From positions 1 to 64,000 of the forward strand of contig NZ_BBJH01000022.1 of NCBI RefSeq assembly GCF_000739775.1: a stretch of 64,000 nt of DNA. Reading direction: 5' to 3'. Below are positions 39,350 to 48,563 of the stretch, piece after piece. Numbering within the stretch: the stretch's first letter is position 1; every line of letters starts with the position of its first letter. The notes beneath the pieces are model-generated. The model was not told the DNA's origin, ran no database searches, and was given only the letters and a program-made list of their open reading frames with translations. This DNA comes from Paraburkholderia heleia NBRC 101817 (GTDB lineage: Bacteria > Pseudomonadota > Gammaproteobacteria > Burkholderiales > Burkholderiaceae). The translations under genes and the position numbers were made by a program.

Positions 39350-39669
39350 CCGCTTTCAATACGCTTGTCCCTCCTGCTGCATTGCGTTTCTGTCCACAGC
39401 GCCAGCTTCGCGCCGGGCTGGCGTCAGCGATGCGACAGCGTTGCGCCATCAAGCAATATGCAGCGAAAAATTCACACGTAAGCGCTTTACTTTCGGGTTC
39501 GAGAAGTGCAATTTGCAGTTCTGCGATGCCCGGCCGAGCAACCGCGGCATCGGAATTGCTTCACGAAAGAAGCGCGCCGCTGCGCGACGAAGCCCAGCGC
39601 AACCCCGTGCGGCCGGCGCCCGAAGTCCCGGATCATGTTCCGTCTTCATCCTGGAGTCCGCAGATCGCC
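39350..39669. other. Leader region of the aldehyde oxidase operon
   Basis: About 320 bases before paoA, less GC-rich than its surroundings around 39450-39560. It should hold the operon promoter; I cannot assign -35/-10 elements. No gene recognised. Confidence 0.45.
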
Positions 39670-40386
39670 ATGTCCAACGAACGTCCCCTCGATGCGCCGA
39701 GCGATTGCGACGACGCCTCTCAGGCCTGCCCCTCTCGCGCGCCCGCCGACGTCACACGCCGGCGCTTCCTGCAATCGGCGGCCGCCGCTGCCGCGTTGAG
39801 CGCGACGCCTCATCTGCACGCGCAAAATGCGCCGCCGGCCAGCGCCCCAGCCGTTGCGCCGCCGCCCGCACCCGCGCAACCGGTCAGGCTCGACATCAAC
39901 GGCCGCGCATACGCGCTGCATATCGAACCGCGCGTCACGCTGCTCGATGCGTTGCGCGACCATGCGAGCCTCACCGGCACGAAGAAGGGCTGCGATCGCG
40001 GCCAGTGCGGCGCATGCACGGTGCTCGTCGAAGGAAGGCGCATCAACAGTTGCCTCACGCTCGCGGTGATGCACGAAGGCCAGCGCATCACCACGGTCGA
40101 AGGGCTCGCGGGCGTGGCCACGTTGAGTCCCGTGCAGCGCGCCTTTATCGAGCACGACGCCTTCCAGTGCGGTTTCTGTACGCCGGGCCAGTTGTGTTCC
40201 GCAACGGCCTGCCTCTCCGAATTCGCGGCAGGCGCAGCGAGCGCCGCCACGCCCGACGTGCGCACACGCCCAGCGCAACTGAGCGATGCCGAAATACGCG
40301 AGCGCATGAGCGGCAACATCTGCCGCTGCGGCGCCTATGTCAACATCGTGGCCGCCGTGCGCGACGCGCACACGGCCGGCGCCTGA
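39670..40386 (+). CDS. paoA: PaoA-like aldehyde oxidase [2Fe-2S] subunit
   Basis: The iron-sulfur subunit of a periplasmic molybdenum aldehyde dehydrogenase, 238 residues. A Tat signal (TRRRFLQSAAAAAA) near residues 29-45 exports the folded complex. Plant-type 2Fe-2S cysteines are in CDRGQCGACTV...C and the second cluster in CGFCTPGQ and ICRCGAY. It starts the paoABC block (16-base gap to paoB). Assignment follows E. coli PaoABC, which oxidises mainly aromatic aldehydes. Confidence 0.9.
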   Translation: MSNERPLDAPSDCDDASQACPSRAPADVTRRRFLQSAAAAAALSATPHLHAQNAPPASAPAVAPPPAPAQPVRLDINGRAYALHIEPRVTLLDALRDHASLTGTKKGCDRGQCGACTVLVEGRRINSCLTLAVMHEGQRITTVEGLAGVATLSPVQRAFIEHDAFQCGFCTPGQLCSATACLSEFAAGAASAATPDVRTRPAQLSDAEIRERMSGNICRCGAYVNIVAAVRDAHTAGA

Positions 40387-40402
40387 GCACGGAGGCACAC
40401 AA

Positions 40403-41419
40403 ATGGATGCCATCTCGTACCAGCGCGCGGCCGACGTGAACGGCGCGATTGCCGCCGCGCAGCGTCCCGGTGCCGTGTTCATTGGCGGCGGCACGAATCT
40501 GCTCGATCTCATGAAGGGCGGCGTCGCGCATCCGGTCATGCTCATCGATATCACGCGCATCGAAGCGCTCGATCAAGTCGCAACGCTGCCCAACGGCGGC
40601 CTGCGCATCGGCGCGCTCGTGCGCAACAGCGACGCGGCCAATCACACGCTCGTGCGCACGCGCTACCCGCTGCTCTCGCAGGCGCTGCTCGCCGGCGCTT
40701 CGCCGCAACTGCGCAATATGGCGACTGTGGGCGGCAATCTCATGCAACGCACACGCTGCCCGTACTTTTACGACACCGCGTTCACCCAGTGCAACAAGCG
40801 CTCGCCCGGCAGCGGCTGTGCGGCGACCGGCGGCTTCAACCGCATGCATGCGATCCTCGGCGCAAGCGCACAATGCGTGGCCGTCAATCCGTCCGACATG
40901 AGCGTTGCGCTCGCGGCGCTCGACGCCACCGTGCAGGTGAGCGGTCCGAACGGCGCGCGCACCATTGCTTTCGCGTCATTTCATCGCCTGCCCGGCGATC
41001 GGCCCGATCTCGACACGACGCTTCAGTCAGGTGAACTGATCACCTCGGTCGACCTGCCGCCACCGTTGTTCAGCGAACACGCACACTACCTCAAGGTCCG
41101 CGACCGCGCGAGCTATGCCTTCGCGCTCGTCTCGGTCGCCAGCGCGTTGCAACTCGACGGCCACCGCATACGCACGGCGCGCATCGCGCTGGGCGGCGTC
41201 GCGCATCGGCCCTGGCGCGCGAGCGTGGTGGAGCAGCATCTCGCGGGCAAAACACTCAACGAGTCGACGCTGCGCGAGGCGGCTGCGGCGGAACTCGCGC
41301 AGGCAAAGCCGCTGAGCGGCAATGCGTTCAAGGTCGGGCTCGCGCAGCGCGCGATCGTCCGCTCGACGATACTCGCTGCCGCCGGCACGCAAGCGCAAAA
41401 CACCGGAGATTTTGCATGA
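40403..41419 (+). CDS. paoB: PaoB-like aldehyde oxidase FAD subunit
   Basis: The FAD-binding subunit, 338 residues, with the flavin motif FIGGGTNLLDLMKGGV near the N-terminus and ATVGGNLMQRTRCPYF. The cysteine-rich segment CPYFYDTAFTQCNKRSPGSG fits the extra [4Fe-4S] cluster insertion described for PaoB. GGAGG precedes the ATG at 40403. The stop overlaps the paoC start by four bases (ATGA). Confidence 0.9.
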   Translation: MDAISYQRAADVNGAIAAAQRPGAVFIGGGTNLLDLMKGGVAHPVMLIDITRIEALDQVATLPNGGLRIGALVRNSDAANHTLVRTRYPLLSQALLAGASPQLRNMATVGGNLMQRTRCPYFYDTAFTQCNKRSPGSGCAATGGFNRMHAILGASAQCVAVNPSDMSVALAALDATVQVSGPNGARTIAFASFHRLPGDRPDLDTTLQSGELITSVDLPPPLFSEHAHYLKVRDRASYAFALVSVASALQLDGHRIRTARIALGGVAHRPWRASVVEQHLAGKTLNESTLREAAAAELAQAKPLSGNAFKVGLAQRAIVRSTILAAAGTQAQNTGDFA

Positions 41420-43647
41420 GCACGCTGACCGGACAACCGATGGACCGCATCGACGGCATGCTCAAGGTCACGGGCGGCGCGCTCTACGCGAGCGATTTCC
41501 CCGAAACGCGGCTCGCCCACGCCGTGCTCGTTACCAGCACGATTGCGAGCGGCACGATTACGTCGATCGATACCAGCCGCGCGCAGTCCATGCCCGGCGT
41601 GCTGCTGGTCATGACGTACCAGAGCGCGATGCGGCTGCCCAACGGCGGGCGCTCGCCGCTCAAGCCGCCGGCGGGACGGCACCTCACGCTGCTGCAGGAC
41701 AATGTCGTGCGTTACAGCAACGAACCGGTTGCGGTCGTGGTAGCCGACACGCTGGAACAGGCCACCGATGCCGCACGCCACGTCGACATCGCCTACGCAC
41801 CGACACAGGCCACGCTCGACTTCAACCGCGCAAAAGGCGACGCGCACGCGCCGCCAAGCCCGATGGGCCGCCCGGTCGAATCGACGCGCGGCAACGTCGA
41901 GGCCGGGCTGCATGAGGGCGCGGTGCGCTTCGAGGCCGTCTACACCACGCCCACGCAGTTTCACAACCCGATGGAACCGCATGCGACGATGGCGCACTGG
42001 GACGGCCCGGACCTCACGCTCTACGACGCCACCCAGGGCGTGAGCGGCGCGCGCAATGCGGTGGCGGCCGTGTTCGGCATCGCGCCCGACAACGTGCGCG
42101 TGATCTCGCCGTTTCTCGGCGGCGGCTTCGGCTGCAAGGGCTCGTCGTGGTCGCACGTGAGCCTGTGCGCGATGGCCGCGAAGCAGACGGGACGCCCCGT
42201 GCGGCTCGCGCTCGCGCGTCCTCAAATGTTCGGCCCGGTCGGCTCGCGCCCGCACACGGAACAGCATCTCGCGCTCGCCGCACACGCGGACGGCACGCTC
42301 ACGGGGCTGCGCCACGACACGCTCGCTCACACGTCCACGTTCGAAGACTGGCTCGAGATGTCCGGCCTCGTCACGCGCATGATGTACGCCGTGCCCAATT
42401 GCAGCACGAGCCATCGTGTCGTACCCCTGAACGTCGGCACACCGACCTTCATGCGCGCGCCCGGTGAAACGACGGGCTCGTTCGCACTCGAATCGGCCAT
42501 GGACGAGCTGGCATGGCAACTAAAAATGGACCCGGTTGCGCTGCGCCTGAAGAACTACGCGCAAAGCGAGCCGCAGGACGGCAAGCCGTGGTCGTCGAAA
42601 GCGCTGCGCCAATGTTACGAGGCGGGCGCACAACGCTTCGACTGGTCGCGGCGCATCGCCACGCCGCGCGCCATGCGCCGCGGCAACACGCTCATCGGCC
42701 TTGGCATGGCGAGCGCGACGTATCCCGCGAATCGCAGCGAAGCCGCTGCGGTGGCGCGCATCCTGCCCGACGGCAACGCGATGGTCGCGTCGGGCACTCA
42801 GGACATCGGCACCGGCACTTACACGGTGATGACCCAGGTGGCCGCCGACGCGCTCGGCTTCCCGCCCAACCGCATCCGCTTCGCGCTGGGCGATTCGACC
42901 TTGCCGGGCGCGCCGGTTTCGGGCGGCTCGCAGTCGGCGGCGAGTGTCTCGCCCGCCGTGGAGGCTGCATGCACAGCCGTGCGCGACAAGCTCGTCGCGC
43001 TCGCGCGCGCCGATCGCGGCTCGCCCGTCTACGGACTCGCCGCCGAGGACGTGACCGTACAGGACGGCTGGGTCGTGAGCCGCAGCGACAGTTCGCGCCG
43101 CGATCCGGCGGCGGCCGTCATCGCACGCGCAGGCGGCCAGCCGCTCGAGGCGCAGGCCGCGACGAAGCCAGGCGCGGAGAAGCAGCAGTATGCGTTTCAC
43201 TCTTTCGGCGCCGTGTTCGCCGAAGTGCACGTCGATGCCGATACCGGCACGATGCGCGTGGCGCACATCGTCGGCGCGTACGACGTGGGACGCGTGCTCA
43301 ACGAAAAAACGGCGCGCAGCCAGTTGATGGGCGGCATGGTATGGGGCGTGGGCACGGCCCTGCACGAAGAGGGACTCTTCGACACGCGCATGGGCCGCAT
43401 CGCGAACAATAACCTCGCCGAATACCACGTGCCCGTGAACGCGGACATCGGCGAGCTGGACGTGCTGTTCGTCGGCGAACCCGATCTGCGCTTCAATCCG
43501 CTCGGCGTGCGCGGCATCGGCGAAATCGGTATTACCGGCGTGCCGGCGGCCATTGCGAACGCCGTGTATCACGCCACGGGCGTGCGCGTGCGCGATTTGC
43601 CGATCACGCTCGACAAGGTCGTTCCGCAGATGAATTCGCTTGCGTGA
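41416..43647 (+). CDS. paoC: PaoC-like aldehyde oxidase molybdenum subunit
   Basis: The large catalytic subunit, 743 residues, of the xanthine oxidase family; binds molybdopterin cytosine dinucleotide. Visible blocks are GGGFGCKGSSWSHV, the substrate/cofactor regions SGTQDIGTGTYTVMTQVAAD and GGSQSAAS, and the active-site glutamate in GVRGIGEIGITGVP near the C-terminus. It has no signal of its own and would be carried out by PaoA. Translationally coupled to paoB. Confidence 0.92.
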   Translation: MSTLTGQPMDRIDGMLKVTGGALYASDFPETRLAHAVLVTSTIASGTITSIDTSRAQSMPGVLLVMTYQSAMRLPNGGRSPLKPPAGRHLTLLQDNVVRYSNEPVAVVVADTLEQATDAARHVDIAYAPTQATLDFNRAKGDAHAPPSPMGRPVESTRGNVEAGLHEGAVRFEAVYTTPTQFHNPMEPHATMAHWDGPDLTLYDATQGVSGARNAVAAVFGIAPDNVRVISPFLGGGFGCKGSSWSHVSLCAMAAKQTGRPVRLALARPQMFGPVGSRPHTEQHLALAAHADGTLTGLRHDTLAHTSTFEDWLEMSGLVTRMMYAVPNCSTSHRVVPLNVGTPTFMRAPGETTGSFALESAMDELAWQLKMDPVALRLKNYAQSEPQDGKPWSSKALRQCYEAGAQRFDWSRRIATPRAMRRGNTLIGLGMASATYPANRSEAAAVARILPDGNAMVASGTQDIGTGTYTVMTQVAADALGFPPNRIRFALGDSTLPGAPVSGGSQSAASVSPAVEAACTAVRDKLVALARADRGSPVYGLAAEDVTVQDGWVVSRSDSSRRDPAAAVIARAGGQPLEAQAATKPGAEKQQYAFHSFGAVFAEVHVDADTGTMRVAHIVGAYDVGRVLNEKTARSQLMGGMVWGVGTALHEEGLFDTRMGRIANNNLAEYHVPVNADIGELDVLFVGEPDLRFNPLGVRGIGEIGITGVPAAIANAVYHATGVRVRDLPITLDKVVPQMNSLA

Positions 43648-43820
43648 CCGGCACACGAGGTGACCGGCACGATGCGGCCTGCAACGCAGGCTGCACCCGC
43701 ATAGTGCATGCGCGGTCCGCACAGGGAGGATAAGCAAGGCATATGCCGCCCTCGGGGCTTGCCTCACGCGCGCTTGCGCCGCACAATCACTGCTCACCCT
43801 CTTCGCGGCGTACCACACCC

Positions 43821-44408
43821 ATGGCCTATGCTTCGTTCGCCACCGGCGTGTTGCTCGCCGCCGGCACCGGTTCGCGCTTCGATCCCAACGGACTGCGCAA
43901 CAAGCTCCTCGCTCCCCTCCCGGAAGGCACGTGCGTCGCGCGCGAATCCGCGCAGCGGCTGCTGCGCGTCGTACCCAAAGTCATCGCCGTCGTGCGCCCC
44001 GGGGCGGAAGCGCTCGCGCATGTGCTCAACGACGCGGGCTGCGACGTGGTGTTCGCGCCCGACGCCGCGCGCGGCATGGGCGCGAGCCTCGCTGCCGGCG
44101 TGGAAACCGATCATGAAGCGGAAAGCTGGATCGTGGCGCTTGCCGACATGCCCTGCATTGCCGTCGAATCGATCGAAGCCGTAGCGCGCGCACTGGACGG
44201 CGGCGCGTCGCTCGTCGCGCCGTTCTATCGCGGGCAGCGCGGACATCCGGTGGGCTTCGGCTACGCGCATCGCGCGGCGCTCGTCGCGCTCGATGGCGAC
44301 GCGGGCGCACGTGCCCTGCTGAGCACCCAGCCGCTTACGCGCGTCGAAGTCGACGACCCGGGCATTCTGCGCGACGTCGACACGCCGGCCGATCTCAACG
44401 GGCTCTGA
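43821..44408 (+). CDS. mocA: MocA-like molybdenum cofactor cytidylyltransferase
   Basis: A 195-residue nucleotidyltransferase: VLLAAGTGSRFDPNG, NKLLAPL and ALADMPCIAVESI are the MobA/MocA signature segments. It would add CMP to molybdopterin, the cofactor form needed by the PaoC family, which explains its place after paoC (174-base gap). The start at 43821 is preferred; the frame is open to 43743. A dedicated XdhC-type chaperone is not in the window. Confidence 0.87.
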   Translation: MAYASFATGVLLAAGTGSRFDPNGLRNKLLAPLPEGTCVARESAQRLLRVVPKVIAVVRPGAEALAHVLNDAGCDVVFAPDAARGMGASLAAGVETDHEAESWIVALADMPCIAVESIEAVARALDGGASLVAPFYRGQRGHPVGFGYAHRAALVALDGDAGARALLSTQPLTRVEVDDPGILRDVDTPADLNGL

Positions 44409-44529
44409 TTCGCGCGCACTCGCGCGCTGCGATTGTTCAATTGCGAATGCCTGGCATGCAATCGATCGCCTACGCTATAAGCTGACGCGCGCCACACGGC
44501 CGCCCGCTTTAGCGCAAGAGGACCTCGCG

Positions 44530-44679
44530 ATGATCTGCTCGCACACGAATCCGCTTCCCGATCCGCTCGCCGATCCGACGCGGGACCCCGAACGCGACCC
44601 GCTCAGCCCGCCGGCACCGGGCCATCACAACGACGAACCGCAGCAGCCCGAAGGGCCGCCGGACAAGGATCCCGTGTGA
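44530..44679 (+). CDS. Small Pro/Asp-rich hypothetical protein
   Basis: A 49-residue frame (MICSHTNPLPDPLADPTRDP... ) with 13 prolines and many Asp/Glu, likely disordered. GAGGA eight bases before the ATG and G/C-rich third positions support translation. Short proline-rich proteins of this kind occur in Burkholderia relatives; role unknown. Confidence 0.55.
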   Translation: MICSHTNPLPDPLADPTRDPERDPLSPPAPGHHNDEPQQPEGPPDKDPV

Positions 44680-44844
44680 TCGCACGCCCGGTCGCCACGG
44701 CCGGGCATCTCGTCTCACGGCCGTAGCGGCGCTCGCGGCGACGGTTGGCAGGCGCCGCGTCCGCTCCTGCGCGCCGAGCGCTTCTTCCGCCTCCCATCCC
44801 CGCCTTTCGCAAAGCTTGCGCCTTCGACGGCTGATCCGTAGAAT

Positions 44845-44863
44845 GCAAACGATTCCCATTTGC
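44845..44863. promoter_or_regulatory. Fur-box-like palindrome before the PepSY gene
   Basis: GCAAACGATTCCCATTTGC, a 19-base imperfect palindrome typical of Fur sites in beta-proteobacteria, about 80 bases before the PepSY protein start. Iron-dependent repression is inferred. Confidence 0.6.
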
Positions 44864-44941
44864 AATATCTTTCAGGATTGCCGTGAGCCCACTCGTGATC
44901 GCGTTCGCCCCCGCGCGCCGGCCGGCGCGCCGAGGTTTCGC

Positions 44942-46171
44942 ATGAGACCGCTGCTGGTACGCCTGCACCGCTGGTTCGGTCTTGGCACCGCAGCCTTCCT
45001 GTTCCTCGCCGGACTCACCGGCGCGGTGATCGCGTGGGACCACGAACTCGACGCGCTGCTGAACCCGTCGTTCTTCCGCAGTGCGACGCCGGGCACGCCG
45101 CTGCCTGCGCTCGAACTCGCGAAGCGTCTCGAGGCCGCGCAACCGCACGCGGTCGTGACCTTCATGCCGCTTGCCGTCGAGCCCGGCCATACGTGGATCG
45201 CGCAGGTGGCGCCGCGCCTGAACCCCGCAAGCCAGGCACCCTATGCGCTCGGGTTCAATCAGGTCGCGCTCGATCCCGTAACGGGCGGGGAGCAGGGGCG
45301 CCGCATGTGGGGCAAAGCATCGCTGGCACGCCAGAACCTGATCCCCTTCCTCTACCAGCTCCACTACACGCTGTTCATGCCGACGAAGATGGGCATCGAC
45401 TTCGGCGCATGGACGATGGGCGTGGTGGGGATCGTATGGCTGCTCGACGGCTTCATCGCGATCGTGCTCGCGTTTCCGAGCCTGAAAAGCTGGCGCAAGT
45501 CGCTCGCCTTTCGGGTGAAGCGCGGCGGCTATGCGCTCACGTTCGATCTGCACCGCTCGGGCGGCGTGTGGCTCTGGGGACTCCTGATCGTCGTGGCCGT
45601 GACATCGATTTCGATGAACCTCGGCGCGCAGGTCGTGCGCCCCGTGGTGTCGGTGTTCTCGACGCTCGCGCCGGACCCGTTCCGCCTCGTCGCGCCGGGC
45701 CCTGCGCTCACGCCTGCCGAAGCAGCGGCTGCGCGCGTTCGCATCGTGGCCGAAGCCGCCGACATGGGCCGACGCGAAGGCATCACGGCGCCGCCCGGCG
45801 GACTCTTCGGGCTGCCGACCTCCGGCATATATGGCGTGGGCTACTACACGGCGGGCAACGATCACGGCGACGCGGGCCTCGGCAATGCCTGGCTCATCAT
45901 GAACGCACGCACGGGCCAGGTGCTCGGCCGGCAGATTCCGGGCCGCGGCAGCGCAGGCGATATCTTCATGCAGGCGCAGTTTCCGTTGCATTCAGGGCGC
46001 ATCGCCGGGCTGCCGGGACGCATCGCCATCAGCGTTACCGGCATTGCCGTCGCGATGCTCAGCGTGACCGGCGTGCTCATCTGGCTCAAGAAAGCGCGTG
46101 CGCGGCGCAAGCCCGCGAAGCAGGCGAAGGCGGCCAGCACGATCGGCACGCGCGAGCGGGCCGCGAACTGA
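44942..46171 (+). CDS. PepSY-associated transmembrane protein
   Basis: A 409-residue inner-membrane protein: first helix FGLGTAAFLFLAGLTGAVIA after LVRLHRW, a periplasmic PepSY part, further helices near residues 155-175, 205-230 and 355-375, and a basic tail. Members of this family accompany TonB-dependent siderophore receptors and are thought to help reduce ferric siderophores. The Fur-like box upstream fits an iron role; no receptor gene is adjacent. Confidence 0.88.
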   Translation: MRPLLVRLHRWFGLGTAAFLFLAGLTGAVIAWDHELDALLNPSFFRSATPGTPLPALELAKRLEAAQPHAVVTFMPLAVEPGHTWIAQVAPRLNPASQAPYALGFNQVALDPVTGGEQGRRMWGKASLARQNLIPFLYQLHYTLFMPTKMGIDFGAWTMGVVGIVWLLDGFIAIVLAFPSLKSWRKSLAFRVKRGGYALTFDLHRSGGVWLWGLLIVVAVTSISMNLGAQVVRPVVSVFSTLAPDPFRLVAPGPALTPAEAAAARVRIVAEAADMGRREGITAPPGGLFGLPTSGIYGVGYYTAGNDHGDAGLGNAWLIMNARTGQVLGRQIPGRGSAGDIFMQAQFPLHSGRIAGLPGRIAISVTGIAVAMLSVTGVLIWLKKARARRKPAKQAKAASTIGTRERAAN

Positions 46172-46200
46172 TCCGCAGACGGGCGCACGAAACAAAACAC

Positions 46201-46245
46201 AAGGCCTTGCAGCGAGTGATCGGTGATCGTTGCAAGGCCTTTTTT
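46201..46245. terminator. Bidirectional intrinsic terminator
   Basis: AAGGCCTTGCA and TGCAAGGCCTT pair over 11 bp and run into six T's on the plus strand; the minus strand is also T-rich after the stem. It lies between the PepSY gene and the convergent AEP biosynthesis operon and can end both. Confidence 0.8.
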
Positions 46246-46285
46246 CGTGGACGGGCTCGAAACCGCAAGCCCGTCATGCTTACGT

Positions 46286-47353
46286 TCAACGCGTCACTTC
46301 ATCGAACGCTGCAAGCAAACGCTCGACGTCGGCGGCGTGAATATCGCCCATCGTCGAAATGCGGAACAGTTCTGCCGACAAGCCGCCCTGCCCCGCATAG
46401 ATCACGAAGCCGCGCGCCTTGAGCGCGTCATGCAGCGCCGGATAATCGACGCCCGCGGGCAAGCGGAACGCGCGCAGCACCACCGACGATTCGTCCTTCG
46501 GCAGCACGCTCTCCATGCCACGCGCCGCGAGCCCTGCGCACACCTGCCCGGAAAGCGCAGCATAGCGCGCGTGACGCGCCTGCCAGCCGCCTTCGTCCGC
46601 GAGTTCGCGCAGCGCCTCGACGAGCGCGTAATACGCGTGCACGGAAGGCGTGAACGGCGTATTGCGCTGATCCTGGAGTGTGGCGAGACGCTTGAGATCG
46701 AGATAGTACGTGCGGCTATGCGCCGGCGCGAGCGCTGCGCGGCGCACCACCACGAAGGCCGCGCCCGGCACGCCGTGCAGGCACTTGTTCGCCGTCGCCG
46801 CCACCGCCGCAATGCTTGCGTCGCCGAAATCGATCGCTTCGGAACCGAAGCTGCTCACGCCGTCCACGAGCATCTGCACGCCGCGCGCGCGGCACGCTTC
46901 GCCCAGTGCGCGCAGATCGTTCAGGCGGCCCGTGGTCGTTTCGTGATGAATGATCGCGACGTGCGTGACCGACTTGTCGGCGTCGAGCGCGGCCATGATG
47001 CGCGCGAGGTCCGGCGCCTGCATCCAGTCGTGCCCGACGACCTCGTGCGCGATGCCATACTGCTTGGCGATCGCGGTGATGCGCTCGCCATACACGCCGT
47101 TTTCGACGATCAGCAGCTTGCCGTCCGCCGGCACGAGCGTCGCGATCATGCTTTCGACCGCAGCCGTGCCGGAGCCCGTCATGAGCACGGCCTGCCACAG
47201 CGCCGGGTCGAGATCGTAGACGCCCAAAAGACGCGTGCGCGCCTCTTCCTGCACGTCGAAGAACTCGCTTTCGCGATGGCACAGGTCTTCCTGGAGGAGG
47301 CTGCGGCGCACGCGTTCGGTGAGCGTGACCGGGCCGGGATTGAGCAGCAGCAT
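46286..47353 (-). CDS. 2-aminoethylphosphonate aminotransferase (biosynthetic)
   Basis: A 355-residue PLP enzyme that would interconvert phosphonoacetaldehyde and AEP. The family start MLLLNPGPVTLTERVRRSLL, the SGTAAVESM phosphate cup and PLP lysine K190 in ATANKCLHGVPG are visible. AAGGA before the ATG at 47353 fixes the start. As third gene after the PEP mutase and the decarboxylase (10-base gap) it should run in the AEP-forming direction, unlike catabolic PhnW. Confidence 0.9.
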   Translation of the reverse strand: MLLLNPGPVTLTERVRRSLLQEDLCHRESEFFDVQEEARTRLLGVYDLDPALWQAVLMTGSGTAAVESMIATLVPADGKLLIVENGVYGERITAIAKQYGIAHEVVGHDWMQAPDLARIMAALDADKSVTHVAIIHHETTTGRLNDLRALGEACRARGVQMLVDGVSSFGSEAIDFGDASIAAVAATANKCLHGVPGAAFVVVRRAALAPAHSRTYYLDLKRLATLQDQRNTPFTPSVHAYYALVEALRELADEGGWQARHARYAALSGQVCAGLAARGMESVLPKDESSVVLRAFRLPAGVDYPALHDALKARGFVIYAGQGGLSAELFRISTMGDIHAADVERLLAAFDEVTR

Positions 47354-47363
47354 CGGTAGGTCC

Positions 47364-48563
47364 TTATTCAGCTGACGTGTCGGCATTGGCGCCGATGTGG
47401 CGCATGAGGCGCGCCTTGACATCGGGCGGCGTGATGGTTGGGCGCGGCAGGCCGTCTGGCGTGCCGCGGCGAATCGTCAGGCGTACGAAGCGTGTGCCTT
47501 CGACACCCGAAGCGCCCTTCGCGCGTTCGCGCGCGGCGGCGAGCACGTTGTCGAGCATCGCGAGATCGTCGCCTTCCACGGCGTCGGCGTAACCGCATGC
47601 GGCGGCCACGTTCGCGAACGACACCTGCCCCGACACGGTGGCCTGGCCACCCGTCGAATCGTGCGCGCCGTTGTCGAGCAGCACGTGCGTGAGGTTCGCG
47701 GGGCCATAGGCGCCGAGCGTGGCGAACACGCCCATGCGCATGAGCGCCGCGCCGTCGCCGTCGAGCGCGACCACGTTCAGGTCGGGCCGCGCAAGCGCGA
47801 GGCCGAGCGCGAACGGCGTGACGCAGCCCATCGAGCCGACCATGTAAAGCTGGTTCGAGCGGTCGTCCAGCGCGTAGAGTTCGCGGCCGCAAAAGCCGGT
47901 CGAGGCGACGACCACCGTCGACCCGGCAGGCGTCGCGGCGATCACGCGCTCGAGCGCCTGCTGGCGCGTGGGCAGTCGATCAGGCGTCCGTCCGGTCCAT
48001 CTGGCCTGCGCGACGGGCAGCGCGTGCTGCGCCGGCATCGCGCCGCCGCCCTTCAGTTCGTACGGCGCCACGCTGCCCTTCTGCATGACGAGTGCGTACG
48101 GGCGGCCCGTTTTGTCCATGTGCTCGATGGCGCGATCGAGCGCCGCCGCGATCTGGCCGGCTTCCGTGGGAAACGTCTCCCACGGAATTTCCATCGTTTC
48201 CAGCATCTGCGGCGTGATGGGGCCCATCAGCGCATGCTGCGGCTCGTCGGGCACACCCGGCTGGCCGCGCCACGTGACGATCAGCAGTTGCGGCAGGCGG
48301 AACGTCCACGTCAGCGACGTGAGCGGGCTCACGGCGTTGCCGAGGCCCGAATTCTGCATCATCGTGATGCCGCGCTTGCCCGCGAGCGCCACGCCCGCGA
48401 TGAGCGCGACCGCATCGCCTTCGTTGGCCGCGCTCACGTAGTGCAGCGAGTCGTCCTGCAGCACGTAGTTGATGAACGGCGTGAGATACGAGCACGGCAC
48501 GCCTGCATACCACTCGAAGCCGCGCGAGCGCGCCGCTTCGACAAACTGTGCGGCTTCGATCAT
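47364..48563 (-). CDS. Phosphonopyruvate decarboxylase
   Basis: A 399-residue thiamine-diphosphate enzyme converting phosphonopyruvate to phosphonoacetaldehyde, the step that pulls the unfavourable mutase reaction forward. The N-terminal FEWYAGVPCSYLTPF block and catalytic E48 (AANEGDAVA) are typical; the ThDP motif begins at GDG 269-271 and ends at N298. Its ATG overlaps the mutase stop (ATGA), so the two are translationally coupled. Confidence 0.93.
   Translation of the reverse strand: MIEAAQFVEAARSRGFEWYAGVPCSYLTPFINYVLQDDSLHYVSAANEGDAVALIAGVALAGKRGITMMQNSGLGNAVSPLTSLTWTFRLPQLLIVTWRGQPGVPDEPQHALMGPITPQMLETMEIPWETFPTEAGQIAAALDRAIEHMDKTGRPYALVMQKGSVAPYELKGGGAMPAQHALPVAQARWTGRTPDRLPTRQQALERVIAATPAGSTVVVASTGFCGRELYALDDRSNQLYMVGSMGCVTPFALGLALARPDLNVVALDGDGAALMRMGVFATLGAYGPANLTHVLLDNGAHDSTGGQATVSGQVSFANVAAACGYADAVEGDDLAMLDNVLAAARERAKGASGVEGTRFVRLTIRRGTPDGLPRPTITPPDVKARLMRHIGANADTSAE

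Noticed and set aside
37525..40386. A 953-codon open frame across the flavoprotein and paoA
   Set aside because: Only its last 238 codons are real (paoA). The first two thirds are an Arg-rich shadow out of frame with the clear flavoprotein at 37664-39316.
39670..43647. PaoABC as an enzyme of phosphonoacetaldehyde metabolism
   Set aside because: It is exported by Tat and resembles broad aldehyde oxidases; the only link to the phosphonate operon is distance.
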